Shown: positions 54,062-61,103 of the stretch, piece after piece | Position numbering within the stretch: position 1 is the first letter of the stretch | How the letters are laid out: every line of letters begins with the position of its first letter | Virus record (IMG/VR): IMGVR_UViG_3300008114_000030 | Coordinates: 1-61,103 of that record | From: a virus | Direction: 5' to 3' (one strand) | DNA length: 61,103 bases | Translations under genes and position numbers: made by a program | Notes under the pieces: generated by a model | Database searches by the model: none | Told to the model about the DNA's origin: nothing | The model's input: the letters and a program-made list of their open reading frames with translations, nothing else

Positions 54062-56788
54062 TTATTTTTTACTTTTTGAATCGTATTTATTCTTGTTAGT
54101 TTTAGCAACTTGTAGTTGTTTTTCAGCAATTTCTTTTCTTGTTTGTAACTCTTGTTGTTTTAAACTAATGTGCTGAGCTTCTCTATTATTCTTATTGACT
54201 TCTTGCTCGCGTCTTAAATTCATTTCTTCATCAGCCTGTCTTTTCTTATCTAAGTATTGTAGAGAGTCTAAGTAATCACTTTGCTCATTTGCATTAACAT
54301 CACCTGTCTGATAACCAGCTCCTTTAATCTCAGCAACATCAATTTGAGTTTGTCTATCCAACATTTTCTGTTCAGCTTCAAATTTCTGTTGAGCTTCTTG
54401 TGCAGCTTGCTGAGCTTCAAGTTGTTGCTGTTGCATTTGTTGCTCATGCTGCATTTGCTCTTGACGCTGAGCATTTGTTTTCTCCTCAATAGTTTTCATA
54501 GCATGTGTAACCTCCGCCATTGAATCTGCTTTAACAATTGAAGCAAGATCATAGATACTAGCACCAGCTGTATTGTTCTGTATAGCCATTTGTTTGATTT
54601 GCTCCATCACTTGTTTGTGATTAACCTTAGTGGATACAAATACATTTAACTCTCTAGATAATAACTCAGTACCATTAATTTGAAAATTAACTTTCTCATC
54701 TTTAGATGTCATATAAGATAATCTTACAGATGGTCTATTAGAATGATAATACTGGGCCAAGTCTGTTCTCATCTGATGTACTCTAGGCATTAAATGCTCA
54801 GAGTGTTGTACAAAGTACATCTCTGTTTGTGAGTAACTTGCATTCATTGCTTGCTCTGTACCTGTTGCAGTTTCTTGAGAATTAATCTGCCCCATACGCT
54901 GAGGAGTAATCCCAATCACTTCATAAGCTTGTTGCTTAAAGTAATTAGCAAGTTGAATCCTTGACATCATTCTTTGAGTTTGTTCAAGGTTTAATACTTG
55001 GTAATGATTAAATCCTAATGGATTCTCTGTATTAGTAATACTAGTATCTAATGGTAAGATTTGGAAATCCTTCATGGCAACATATGCTTTAGCATAGTTG
55101 TTCTTACCCCAATCCTCACCTGCTGAATGCTTAGGTAAAGCATTGTGATCCAACATGATAACTGTACCTAATTCATCTACTAATATATCAGCAATCTGAT
55201 TATTAACTAAGTTGTAACCAATTTGGAATGCTTTCATCTTATCCACCATAGATACAGATCTAGAGTTACGATCTGTAAACACTGATCCTTCTACAGGAAG
55301 CTTGCAACCATATAAAGTAAAGTCTCCTTTGAATTGAAACTTCATTGGTCCTATGTTTAAATAGATAGGTTGGATACCCATGTAGTCAGCATTACCATAG
55401 AAAGATGGTCTGTTAGGACCAACTTTTAATCCACCCCATACTTGATTAATCCAAATCCATTTAATGTGTTCTCCTTGTATTAAAGTAGTGTCATCTTTTA
55501 CTTTCATAACAGATGTATTGTACTGTGGAGGAACAGTAATTTGATAATCTTCTGTTACTACTTCATGTATTTTCATCCCTGTCTCAGGATCTATTCTAGT
55601 TAGATGTCCCACCATTCTTTGAGACTTCCAATACACAGTAGTTACTCTGAGGAGTTGGTATGTTCCAAAGTCTTGTAAGTCTTCACTTTCATTGAGAATG
55701 CGAGTAATAATATCATCACCAGCAGCCAAGAAGTAATCATTAACACTAGTAAACTGCCTAAAGCCAAGACTAGGAGAACTAACATTCCACTGATGAGAAC
55801 GGGTGCCATCATAAAAAGTACCATCATTTTGATAACCTTGAATAGGGTATCCTGCAGCTTTCTTAGGGTAAATGCTTTCAAGAGATCTAAGTTGTTCATC
55901 GTTCATTAAATATCCATATCTGTCAAGGATGTCAGATACAGTGTGAAGTTCTATTTTGCCTACAAAGTTTCCTTGAGAAATGTATCTAATATCTGGAGAC
56001 TTATGATAGAATGTAAGAACTGGGTTCCATAATTCTACTTCATAGTCATCTTCATCCATTCTAAAATGCCAGAACTCTCTATCTCCCACAAGCATATCTC
56101 TAAATCCTCTGATTTCAAGTTCTTTCATTTTAAATCTTTCAGTGTCAGCTTCATGCTGATGATTGGCCCACTGCTCCACTAAAGATCTATAATCCTTCTT
56201 AAAAAATTGTTCAATATCAGGGAGAGACTTAATATTCTGTGGAGATAATGCTTGTTTAAATTCATCTGACTCTGGATCTGCTCCTTGCTCTAACATAGAC
56301 ATTGCAAGTTTCATCTCAGCTTCTTTAACAAGACTATCTTCAATCATAGCCCTTTTTTCCTCTAGCATTTCATTATAGCTAAATGCATCAGTGCTGAGGT
56401 ATTGAACTTTATCTGTACGTTTTGCAAACTCCCCTAACATTACATTTACTACATTAGGAATAATAGGATAGAATTTAAGTTCTAAAGCAGAAGCATCTTC
56501 TCGTGTTAGAGTTTCTATAAGATCTCCATATTGATTATCTTCTTCTACTATGTAATCTGTTCTATCTATAATACCATTTGCAAGCTTGTAGTTTTTTAAA
56601 AGTTTGCGAGCATTTCTTCTAATTTGTCTAAGACCTTCCATCTCAAACCAATCCATATTCCATGCACCCCACTCACCATCTTTTTGTGTATAAGGTAAGA
56701 ATTGTATTGGCTGAGTTAATGTGCCCATTCTAGTGTGATCAGCTTTCACACCAGCCTTAGCTTGCATTGCGTTTATAACTAATGCCAT
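54062..56788 (-). CDS. Portal protein
   Basis: A 908-residue protein directly after terminase and before the scaffold-like and capsid genes, the standard portal position. It has an N-terminal region with Arg/Lys-rich helices (RQIRRNARKLLKNYK near 54-68), a long mixed alpha/beta body, and a C-terminal third (about 770-908) that is Gln/Glu/Lys-rich and predicted coiled coil with long Q-rich runs, as in large portals of crAss-like phages. Twelve copies would form the DNA channel at one capsid vertex and dock terminase, then the connector. I recognise no short catalytic motif, as expected. The length is on the high side for a portal because of the Q-rich tail. Identification rests on position, length and composition. 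Confidence 0.8.
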   Translation of the reverse strand: MALVINAMQAKAGVKADHTRMGTLTQPIQFLPYTQKDGEWGAWNMDWFEMEGLRQIRRNARKLLKNYKLANGIIDRTDYIVEEDNQYGDLIETLTREDASALELKFYPIIPNVVNVMLGEFAKRTDKVQYLSTDAFSYNEMLEEKRAMIEDSLVKEAEMKLAMSMLEQGADPESDEFKQALSPQNIKSLPDIEQFFKKDYRSLVEQWANHQHEADTERFKMKELEIRGFRDMLVGDREFWHFRMDEDDYEVELWNPVLTFYHKSPDIRYISQGNFVGKIELHTVSDILDRYGYLMNDEQLRSLESIYPKKAAGYPIQGYQNDGTFYDGTRSHQWNVSSPSLGFRQFTSVNDYFLAAGDDIITRILNESEDLQDFGTYQLLRVTTVYWKSQRMVGHLTRIDPETGMKIHEVVTEDYQITVPPQYNTSVMKVKDDTTLIQGEHIKWIWINQVWGGLKVGPNRPSFYGNADYMGIQPIYLNIGPMKFQFKGDFTLYGCKLPVEGSVFTDRNSRSVSMVDKMKAFQIGYNLVNNQIADILVDELGTVIMLDHNALPKHSAGEDWGKNNYAKAYVAMKDFQILPLDTSITNTENPLGFNHYQVLNLEQTQRMMSRIQLANYFKQQAYEVIGITPQRMGQINSQETATGTEQAMNASYSQTEMYFVQHSEHLMPRVHQMRTDLAQYYHSNRPSVRLSYMTSKDEKVNFQINGTELLSRELNVFVSTKVNHKQVMEQIKQMAIQNNTAGASIYDLASIVKADSMAEVTHAMKTIEEKTNAQRQEQMQHEQQMQQQQLEAQQAAQEAQQKFEAEQKMLDRQTQIDVAEIKGAGYQTGDVNANEQSDYLDSLQYLDKKRQADEEMNLRREQEVNKNNREAQHISLKQQELQTRKEIAEKQLQVAKTNKNKYDSKSKK

Positions 56789-56795
56789 ATCTTAA

Positions 56796-59006
56796 TTATT
56801 TTATATTTCTAAATGCTTGTTTTACAAATTTGGTTGTTCCACGTGGAACAGATCTTCCAATATTACGAAAGGGGTTTCTATCTAATTTAGTGAAATTTGG
56901 TGACTTTTGCGAATTATTTCTAGGATTTGTTTCAGTTTCAACCTTATGAGGCATTCCTCTGTTGGCTTGCTGCACTCTTGCAAATGATACTAATGCACAA
57001 AATGCAACTAATCTATCCACGTTTAATCCATCTCTATACTGCTGCATTTCTTTTAATAGCATAGGATCTGGAATTCTCTCAACACCGTAAGTAGTTTTTA
57101 CAATCTCTCCATTCTCTTTTGTCTCATGATCTATCTCTTCTGTTAAGAATTGTACACCATAAGATATAAGATGTGTCTTAAATAATGTACCTGTGTTCTT
57201 CCAACCATACTCCTGAAACACGTTATTATTAGAACCCAAATCTTTTAAGAATAAGATCTGTGATTTAGGTACTAAGTATTTTTGTTTCTTCTTATGTATC
57301 ATATGTTGAATAAACAATGATATATTATTTTCTACTACTGTCCATGCCCCATAGTATGTAATCAATTTCTCTAATGTCTCATGTGTTTTAGTAAGATCAT
57401 CATATCTACCGCACCAAGATGCTACTATTTTATCTCCCTCAATTGCATTCTCTACACTACCATCTAGTTTCTTTTTTGTTATTTGTATGGGACTCTTATA
57501 TACAAATATACTACACAATGAATCAGATGTGGTTGTCTTACCCTCACCTACAGGATCGACTGATGCATAATATGTACCAAATGGTGCATCTTTTATAGGC
57601 TTCTCCCATATAAGAATTGCACCTTCTTTGTGTTCTGTTCTAGGTGATATAGGAAACTCTGATATAGGTAATCTCTTAGTAGGTTTAGATTCTATATTAC
57701 CTTGAGCATCATATTCTAATTCTACAGACTCACAGTAATATTCTTTATCTTCTATCCTTCTTATCTGTTGAGTCACTAAATGTAAAGGCCACACAGATGC
57801 ACTCCTTGTAGCAAATGCTTCTTGTATGTTAGTTGGTTTCTGAGATATCCTTAGTTGATAATCATTAGCTTTTAGAGTTTTCTTCCAAATCTTTCTTTCT
57901 TCAAAAATCATCTCTAAAGCTTTCTCCACCAATGAGTTACCATACTCATCAATACATGGTTGCATAGACCATTGCTCAGGTATGAATAAACCACAAACAC
58001 CCACCTGATTTTGATCATCCATTAGGTTGGTTTCCACTCCTAACACATCCTTAGAATCAGGGTTATATATGACATCTCTCAGTGGTTCACACTGATCCAA
58101 GTCACCCACTGATCCTGCAACAGCAAACATACCTGTGTAGATCATACCAGATTTCAAAGCTGGTAATAAATACTCTAGTGTTTCATTCATTCTTGGAGCA
58201 ATACCTGCCTCTTCGTGAAAGAAGAAAGAGCAAGGACCTCCAACACCATTGGTTGGATCCTTCTCTAAAGTTACTCCAAGCATTACAGACTTTAACCCCA
58301 CATCTTTCTTTCTACCACCCTGACTAATCTCAATCTTCTGTTCCCAGTTGAAAGTCTTATCAGGTTGTGATGGTCTATACCATGCAGTGTGAGTATTCAA
58401 GAAGTTTCTGTATTCATCTAAGAATCTCCATGTACCTTTTTCATTAATATAGTCTTTTAATGATGCAGCTATTTTATTAACCCATCCTTCTTCAAACCAG
58501 AAGCCATTAATCATCTTGGCCGCATGATAATAAGAAGAAGCAATCTGTCTTTTCTTTAGAATAGCTACATGCTTATATGAATACTTTGCAAGGTCTTCAT
58601 ACAAGGCCATATGATATTGAGCATCTCTTACATCTGGGAACCCAAACCTAGCAATCTCTTTATTGTAGATTGGAAGGAAGTTAAGCCACATATAATAGTC
58701 TCTACTAAGGTACCAGCTCTTCCCTTTAGATAAGAAGATGACCCCCATCCTACATTTCTCCTTCTCTGTATCCCAGTAATGAATAAAGTCTTTCGATCTA
58801 ACAGGGGCTGCACAGTAAAATCTGTTCTTGTTAAAGGCTCTAGCTTGTTCGTTAAATAAGAAGCTGGTCTCATCAAATTCATATTTTCCAGGTTCTTTGA
58901 AAATGGACTTGAGGAATTGTACAAATTCTTCTCTCGTATTGTAAATGGTGTACGACCAGAGTTTGGTATCTGCATTGTAAGTAGGTATTTTAATGAAGTA
59001 ATCCAT
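56796..59006 (-). CDS. terL: Large terminase subunit (TerL)
   Basis: A 736-residue packaging motor. The ATPase half shows a Walker A-like segment at about 148-160 (AILKKRQIASSYY) and a Walker B-like FFFHEEAG at 261-268 with the catalytic Glu. The RNase H-like nuclease half has D484 in SVDPVGEGKTTTSDS, E559 in VVENN, and D664 in NVDRLVAFCAL, the three expected metal ligands. TerL docks on the portal, cuts concatemeric DNA and pumps it into the head. The Walker A segment is odd because it lacks the usual G-K-[ST]; it reads R-Q-I-A-S-S. The basic C-terminal tail (after about 690) may bind DNA. It is followed after 7 bases by the portal gene, the usual order. The assignment itself is secure from the combined ATPase and nuclease motifs. 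Confidence 0.9.
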   Translation of the reverse strand: MDYFIKIPTYNADTKLWSYTIYNTREEFVQFLKSIFKEPGKYEFDETSFLFNEQARAFNKNRFYCAAPVRSKDFIHYWDTEKEKCRMGVIFLSKGKSWYLSRDYYMWLNFLPIYNKEIARFGFPDVRDAQYHMALYEDLAKYSYKHVAILKKRQIASSYYHAAKMINGFWFEEGWVNKIAASLKDYINEKGTWRFLDEYRNFLNTHTAWYRPSQPDKTFNWEQKIEISQGGRKKDVGLKSVMLGVTLEKDPTNGVGGPCSFFFHEEAGIAPRMNETLEYLLPALKSGMIYTGMFAVAGSVGDLDQCEPLRDVIYNPDSKDVLGVETNLMDDQNQVGVCGLFIPEQWSMQPCIDEYGNSLVEKALEMIFEERKIWKKTLKANDYQLRISQKPTNIQEAFATRSASVWPLHLVTQQIRRIEDKEYYCESVELEYDAQGNIESKPTKRLPISEFPISPRTEHKEGAILIWEKPIKDAPFGTYYASVDPVGEGKTTTSDSLCSIFVYKSPIQITKKKLDGSVENAIEGDKIVASWCGRYDDLTKTHETLEKLITYYGAWTVVENNISLFIQHMIHKKKQKYLVPKSQILFLKDLGSNNNVFQEYGWKNTGTLFKTHLISYGVQFLTEEIDHETKENGEIVKTTYGVERIPDPMLLKEMQQYRDGLNVDRLVAFCALVSFARVQQANRGMPHKVETETNPRNNSQKSPNFTKLDRNPFRNIGRSVPRGTTKFVKQAFRNIK

Positions 59007-59224
59007 TAGTTATCTTTAATCTTGTCAATCTGCTTAATATCACACTCAAACTTAATAAGTATATCTATGAGTGTTTTTACTTCAGTAGATTTATAAACTT
59101 TTAGTTTGGGGTTATTAGCATCAGAGAAATAGTCATTACTATCTTCTCTTCTAAATGCTGCCCACATTTTTGTGTAGTGGTTGTAGTGAAACAACCAATC
59201 ATACAAACAGTCTTTATTGGTCAT
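59006..59224 (-). CDS. Small protein of unknown function next to terminase
   Basis: A 72-residue protein rich in aromatic residues at the N-terminus (Tyr, Trp, Phe and His in the first 25 positions) and Lys/Ile/Asp at the C-terminus. It has no recognisable motif, signal or membrane segment. It starts inside the end of the preceding 170-residue gene and its TAA overlaps the terminase ATG (TAATG), so it is very probably translated with terminase. The tight overlaps at both ends are the main reason to accept it as a real gene. A role in packaging is inferred only from position. Confidence 0.6.
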   Translation of the reverse strand: MTNKDCLYDWLFHYNHYTKMWAAFRREDSNDYFSDANNPKLKVYKSTEVKTLIDILIKFECDIKQIDKIKDN

Positions 59225-59726
59225 AAGCTAAGTTTTGTCCTCCTCGGACAGTTGATTGTTGTTCTTCTAAAAGATCTTTATAAGCACCTTTAAAGCTTTG
59301 TCTGATATCTTCAAACTTAGCTGCTGTGTTAACAAGAGCCGTAATATTACCATCTCTACCAGCTTCAATAGGAGCTGTTTCCATATATGTAGCAAGTCTA
59401 TCTAACATCTTCTTAATTCCCATGTAAGATCTAAGAGTTGGTGTTTCATATAATTTCTGACATAGTTTGATAGCTTTAATAATCACCGCATCTTCTGCGG
59501 TGAATGTAGGGTTTAATTGCCGCATAATTAATTCTTCTCTCTCATGTTCTACTACATCAAAGAAAGGATTTAGTTCTGGATTAGGACAAGTCATATAGAA
59601 GATATATGAATAAACATCTATATGATTATCTGGAAAATTTTCCATAATGGCCTTAAGATCCTTCAAAGTATAACAATGCTCTGAAGGAACTACTACACCA
59701 TTTGCAATATCAAATATCTTTACCAT
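59214..59726 (-). CDS. Conserved-type phage protein upstream of terminase
   Basis: A 170-residue protein I do not recognise by name. It is mostly helical and acidic, with a central helix pair (about residues 74-110, rich in Ile, Lys, Leu and Ala) and a C-terminal Gln/Glu-rich stretch. It has no signal peptide or membrane segment. It lies one small gene upstream of the large terminase, where phages often place the small terminase subunit. A helical DNA-recognition protein of this size would fit, but no helix-turn-helix can be asserted. It overlaps the GroES-like gene at its start and the 72-residue gene at its end by 11 bases. Small terminase is inference only. Confidence 0.6.
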   Translation of the reverse strand: MVKIFDIANGVVVPSEHCYTLKDLKAIMENFPDNHIDVYSYIFYMTCPNPELNPFFDVVEHEREELIMRQLNPTFTAEDAVIIKAIKLCQKLYETPTLRSYMGIKKMLDRLATYMETAPIEAGRDGNITALVNTAAKFEDIRQSFKGAYKDLLEEQQSTVRGGQNLAYDQ

Positions 59727-59995
59727 ATAATAGCAATTTGAAAATCACTTGTCATGAGTTTAATCTCACCTTCCACTTCTAATATGTCACATTGTTCAAT
59801 AGAAGTTTTAGGTAGATAAACTACATCACCCACTTTGATATCAGTGACTAAGTCGCCAATAGCAAACACTTCTAAGTGTGTCCACTTCTTCATGTTTTCC
59901 TGATCAAGACTTGCTTGGATTTCAGGTGTTAATTCAATTGCAGATTTCTCTAATACTGGTCTTGATAACAAGACTCTTTTTCCTTTTAATATCAT
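59720..59995 (-). CDS. GroES-like co-chaperonin
   Basis: A 91-residue protein that follows the GroES plan: an N-terminal strand (GKRVLLSRP), a short mobile-loop-sized insert, then I-K-V-G-D-V-V-Y-L, which corresponds to VKVGDIVIF of GroES, and a C-terminal segment (GEIKLMTSDFQIAIIW) matching the EVLIMSESDILAIVE end of GroES. Phage co-chaperonins such as T4 gp31 replace host GroES so that GroEL can fold the capsid protein, and a place upstream of terminase and capsid genes fits that role. The central region (about 18-45) is polar and does not match GroES closely, so the mobile loop has diverged. ATGA start overlap with the nuclease. Its end overlaps the next start within ATGGTAA. The fold match is by eye, so moderate confidence. 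Confidence 0.6.
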   Translation of the reverse strand: MILKGKRVLLSRPVLEKSAIELTPEIQASLDQENMKKWTHLEVFAIGDLVTDIKVGDVVYLPKTSIEQCDILEVEGEIKLMTSDFQIAIIW

Positions 59996-60807
59996 GATTT
60001 TTTAGTTAAGTTATAATCTTGTAATAATGAAATTACCTCATCCTTTAAATAAGGTAATTTGTATTGTACTATGTTTTTAATGATAGGATTCCCATGTTCA
60101 TCCTTTGTATAAATAGGATATCCATAAGGATCTTTATCAAATTCTTCTTCAAAGATAATATGTTGTAATGTAAGATTACCAGCTCTCAATAAAGGATTAT
60201 GTTTTAAGATAACATACATATAAATAGACAACTGCAAGGTATAGTGATTAAGGTTACAATCATCTAAGTGGTTTACTGGAAACAACATTTTTTGTGTAAT
60301 TCCTTCATAGTTTTTAAATCCTTGAGTCTTTATCTCTTTGTTGGTTTTATAATCTAAGATATCAACTCTACCACCAGCCACTGTAACCTTATCACTTTGT
60401 CCTGCAATTTTCATTGAGGGTAAATACAAGAAATGTTCTGGATATACTCCATCAGTTAACTTCTGTTCTCCTGCTGTTTTAAATCCATCTACACTATAAC
60501 TTCCTTTATAGATAGGAAGTTGAAATTCTTCATATGAAATAGTCTCACATTCTAAGAGATCTTTCTCTCTCTGATCGTGATACCAATTACCAAGAGTTGT
60601 GCTTCTATCTGATTCCTGTTTCCAAACTTGTTTGATTTGTTCAGGATCCATTCTATACCACTTACTCTTTCTATTCTTACTAGCTTTTGCTGCAGCAGTT
60701 TCTGCATCAAATGCTGGCTTATACTTACTTAATAACTTAGTTACACTCAAGTACTCTTCATTATCATCAGTGATATAAGCATGTTTTTCTGGATCAAATC
60801 GTATCAT
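59992..60807 (-). CDS. PD-(D/E)XK family nuclease (RecB/Cas4-like)
   Basis: A 271-residue protein with the RecB-type nuclease signature in order: G-N-W-Y-H (His77), a Glu in YPEHF (about residue 124), G-Q-S-D (Asp139), and the core D-Y-K-T-N-K-E (Asp152, Lys154). A later Q-L-x2-Y stretch (about 207-211) matches the Q-x3-Y element of RecB-like nucleases. Such enzymes cut DNA with Mg2+. In crAss-like and other phages they are encoded near replication or terminase genes and are thought to act in recombination, DNA processing or host DNA breakdown. The gene overlaps both neighbours by ATGA, placing it in one transcript with the Cys-rich protein and the GroES-like protein. The full length and intact catalytic residues suggest an active enzyme. 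The exact substrate cannot be told from sequence. Confidence 0.82.
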   Translation of the reverse strand: MIRFDPEKHAYITDDNEEYLSVTKLLSKYKPAFDAETAAAKASKNRKSKWYRMDPEQIKQVWKQESDRSTTLGNWYHDQREKDLLECETISYEEFQLPIYKGSYSVDGFKTAGEQKLTDGVYPEHFLYLPSMKIAGQSDKVTVAGGRVDILDYKTNKEIKTQGFKNYEGITQKMLFPVNHLDDCNLNHYTLQLSIYMYVILKHNPLLRAGNLTLQHIIFEEEFDKDPYGYPIYTKDEHGNPIIKNIVQYKLPYLKDEVISLLQDYNLTKKS

Positions 60808-61103
60808 TCTGTATCATCATTTAAATGCATATCTAAAGCCACTTGTTCATCTTCTGTCAAGACAGCTTCCCACTTTCCTGCATCACAACTAGCAGATAAT
60901 GCTCTAGTCTTTAAAGACATTGAGCATCCACATAAACTACAACATGGGCCAGTACCAGGAACCATACATTTAGAACCTTCTTTATCTAGGTCAGGACAAG
61001 CTTCACATATGCTCATGCGTTCTGCAGCAATGTGTTCTACATCAGTGTTCTTGAATATCTTATTCTTGATACCTTCAAGAATCTTACCCTTCTCCTTCCA
61101 GAG
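60804..61103 (-). CDS. Cys-rich zinc-binding protein (partial, 5' end beyond window)
   Basis: The frame is open to the right edge. An ATG at 61016 would give 70 residues, but the 29 codons upstream are open, free of stops and Lys/Ile/Glu-rich like coding sequence, and run straight into the Cys-rich part. I therefore read this as the C-terminal 99 residues of a longer protein. Cysteines are arranged as C-x2-C (CEAC), a single C, then C-C-x2-C-G-C and one more C, which is typical of a small structural zinc site. The order C-x2-C, CGC, K-x-R, C...GKW resembles a small zinc-ribbon family common in tailed phages; this is from memory of the pattern. It ends in an ATGA overlap with the nuclease gene, so the two are translationally coupled. 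Function unknown; it may serve DNA replication or packaging. Confidence 0.7.
   Translation of the reverse strand, partial: LWKEKGKILEGIKNKIFKNTDVEHIAAERMSICEACPDLDKEGSKCMVPGTGPCCSLCGCSMSLKTRALSASCDAGKWEAVLTEDEQVALDMHLNDDTE

Noticed and set aside
58628-58975. Second minus-strand frame of 115 residues inside terminase
   Set aside because: It is fully inside the terminase N-terminal region in another frame. Terminase has clear motifs and its frame is the coding one.
1-61103. tRNA genes, CRISPR arrays, integrase, transposases
   Set aside because: I looked for cloverleaf-like TTCGANTC stretches, regularly spaced repeats and recombinase motifs and saw none that held up.

Overview
The window reads as the virion-assembly half of an AT-rich tailed phage genome, most like a crAss-like podovirus (order Crassvirales) infecting a Bacteroidota host. 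The assignment rests on gene order and protein types: a PD-(D/E)XK nuclease, large terminase, portal, scaffold-like protein, HK97-type capsid protein, connector-type proteins, fibronectin-III-rich tail proteins, metallophosphoesterase, HU/IHF-like protein, lysozyme, a very large tail nozzle/muzzle-type protein, then a run of giant probable internal virion proteins. Start codons are preceded by A-rich leaders instead of Shine-Dalgarno sequences, which suits a Bacteroidota host. No database search was possible, so family placement is by motif and context.

All genes lie on the minus strand, so transcription runs from the right edge (61103) to the left edge (1). They are packed tightly, often with ATGA or TAATG stop/start overlaps. 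No gene-free stretch exceeds about 110 bases. Both edges cut genes: a zinc-binding protein open at the right edge and the first codons of another gene at the left edge.

Reading in the direction of transcription: (1) 61103-59006, a Cys-rich protein, nuclease, GroES-like co-chaperonin and two small packaging-region proteins; (2) 59006-51072, terminase, portal, scaffold-like protein and major capsid protein, closed by a clear rho-independent terminator; (3) 50993-46186, two possible head-fibre proteins, a conserved structural protein, a connector-type protein, a ferritin with an intact ferroxidase centre, and a structural protein, closed by a second terminator; (4) 46085-31075, a Cys-rich cluster including a 52-residue protein, then large FN3/beta-rich tail and fibre proteins; (5) 31000-26371, metallophosphoesterase, HU/IHF-like protein, GH24 lysozyme, two connector-type proteins and a small HExxH protein; (6) 26378-21135, the 1747-residue nozzle/muzzle candidate with a hydrophobic insert; (7) 21138-1, giant proteins of 2454, 922, 1088, 967 and 1552 residues, probably packaged and ejected with the DNA.

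The most notable features are a recurring GG-[ST]-L-[PR]-[KR]-A-Q-x-G linker in three neighbouring giant proteins, the 2454-residue protein that appears to combine two HExxH metallopeptidase modules with a lysozyme and an amidase, the ferritin inside the structural operon, and the complete absence of TAG among the 37 stop codons in the window. No RNA polymerase, tRNA, integrase, CRISPR array or insertion sequence was seen. In related phages the virion RNA polymerase genes lie near the internal-protein block, so they may lie beyond the left edge.
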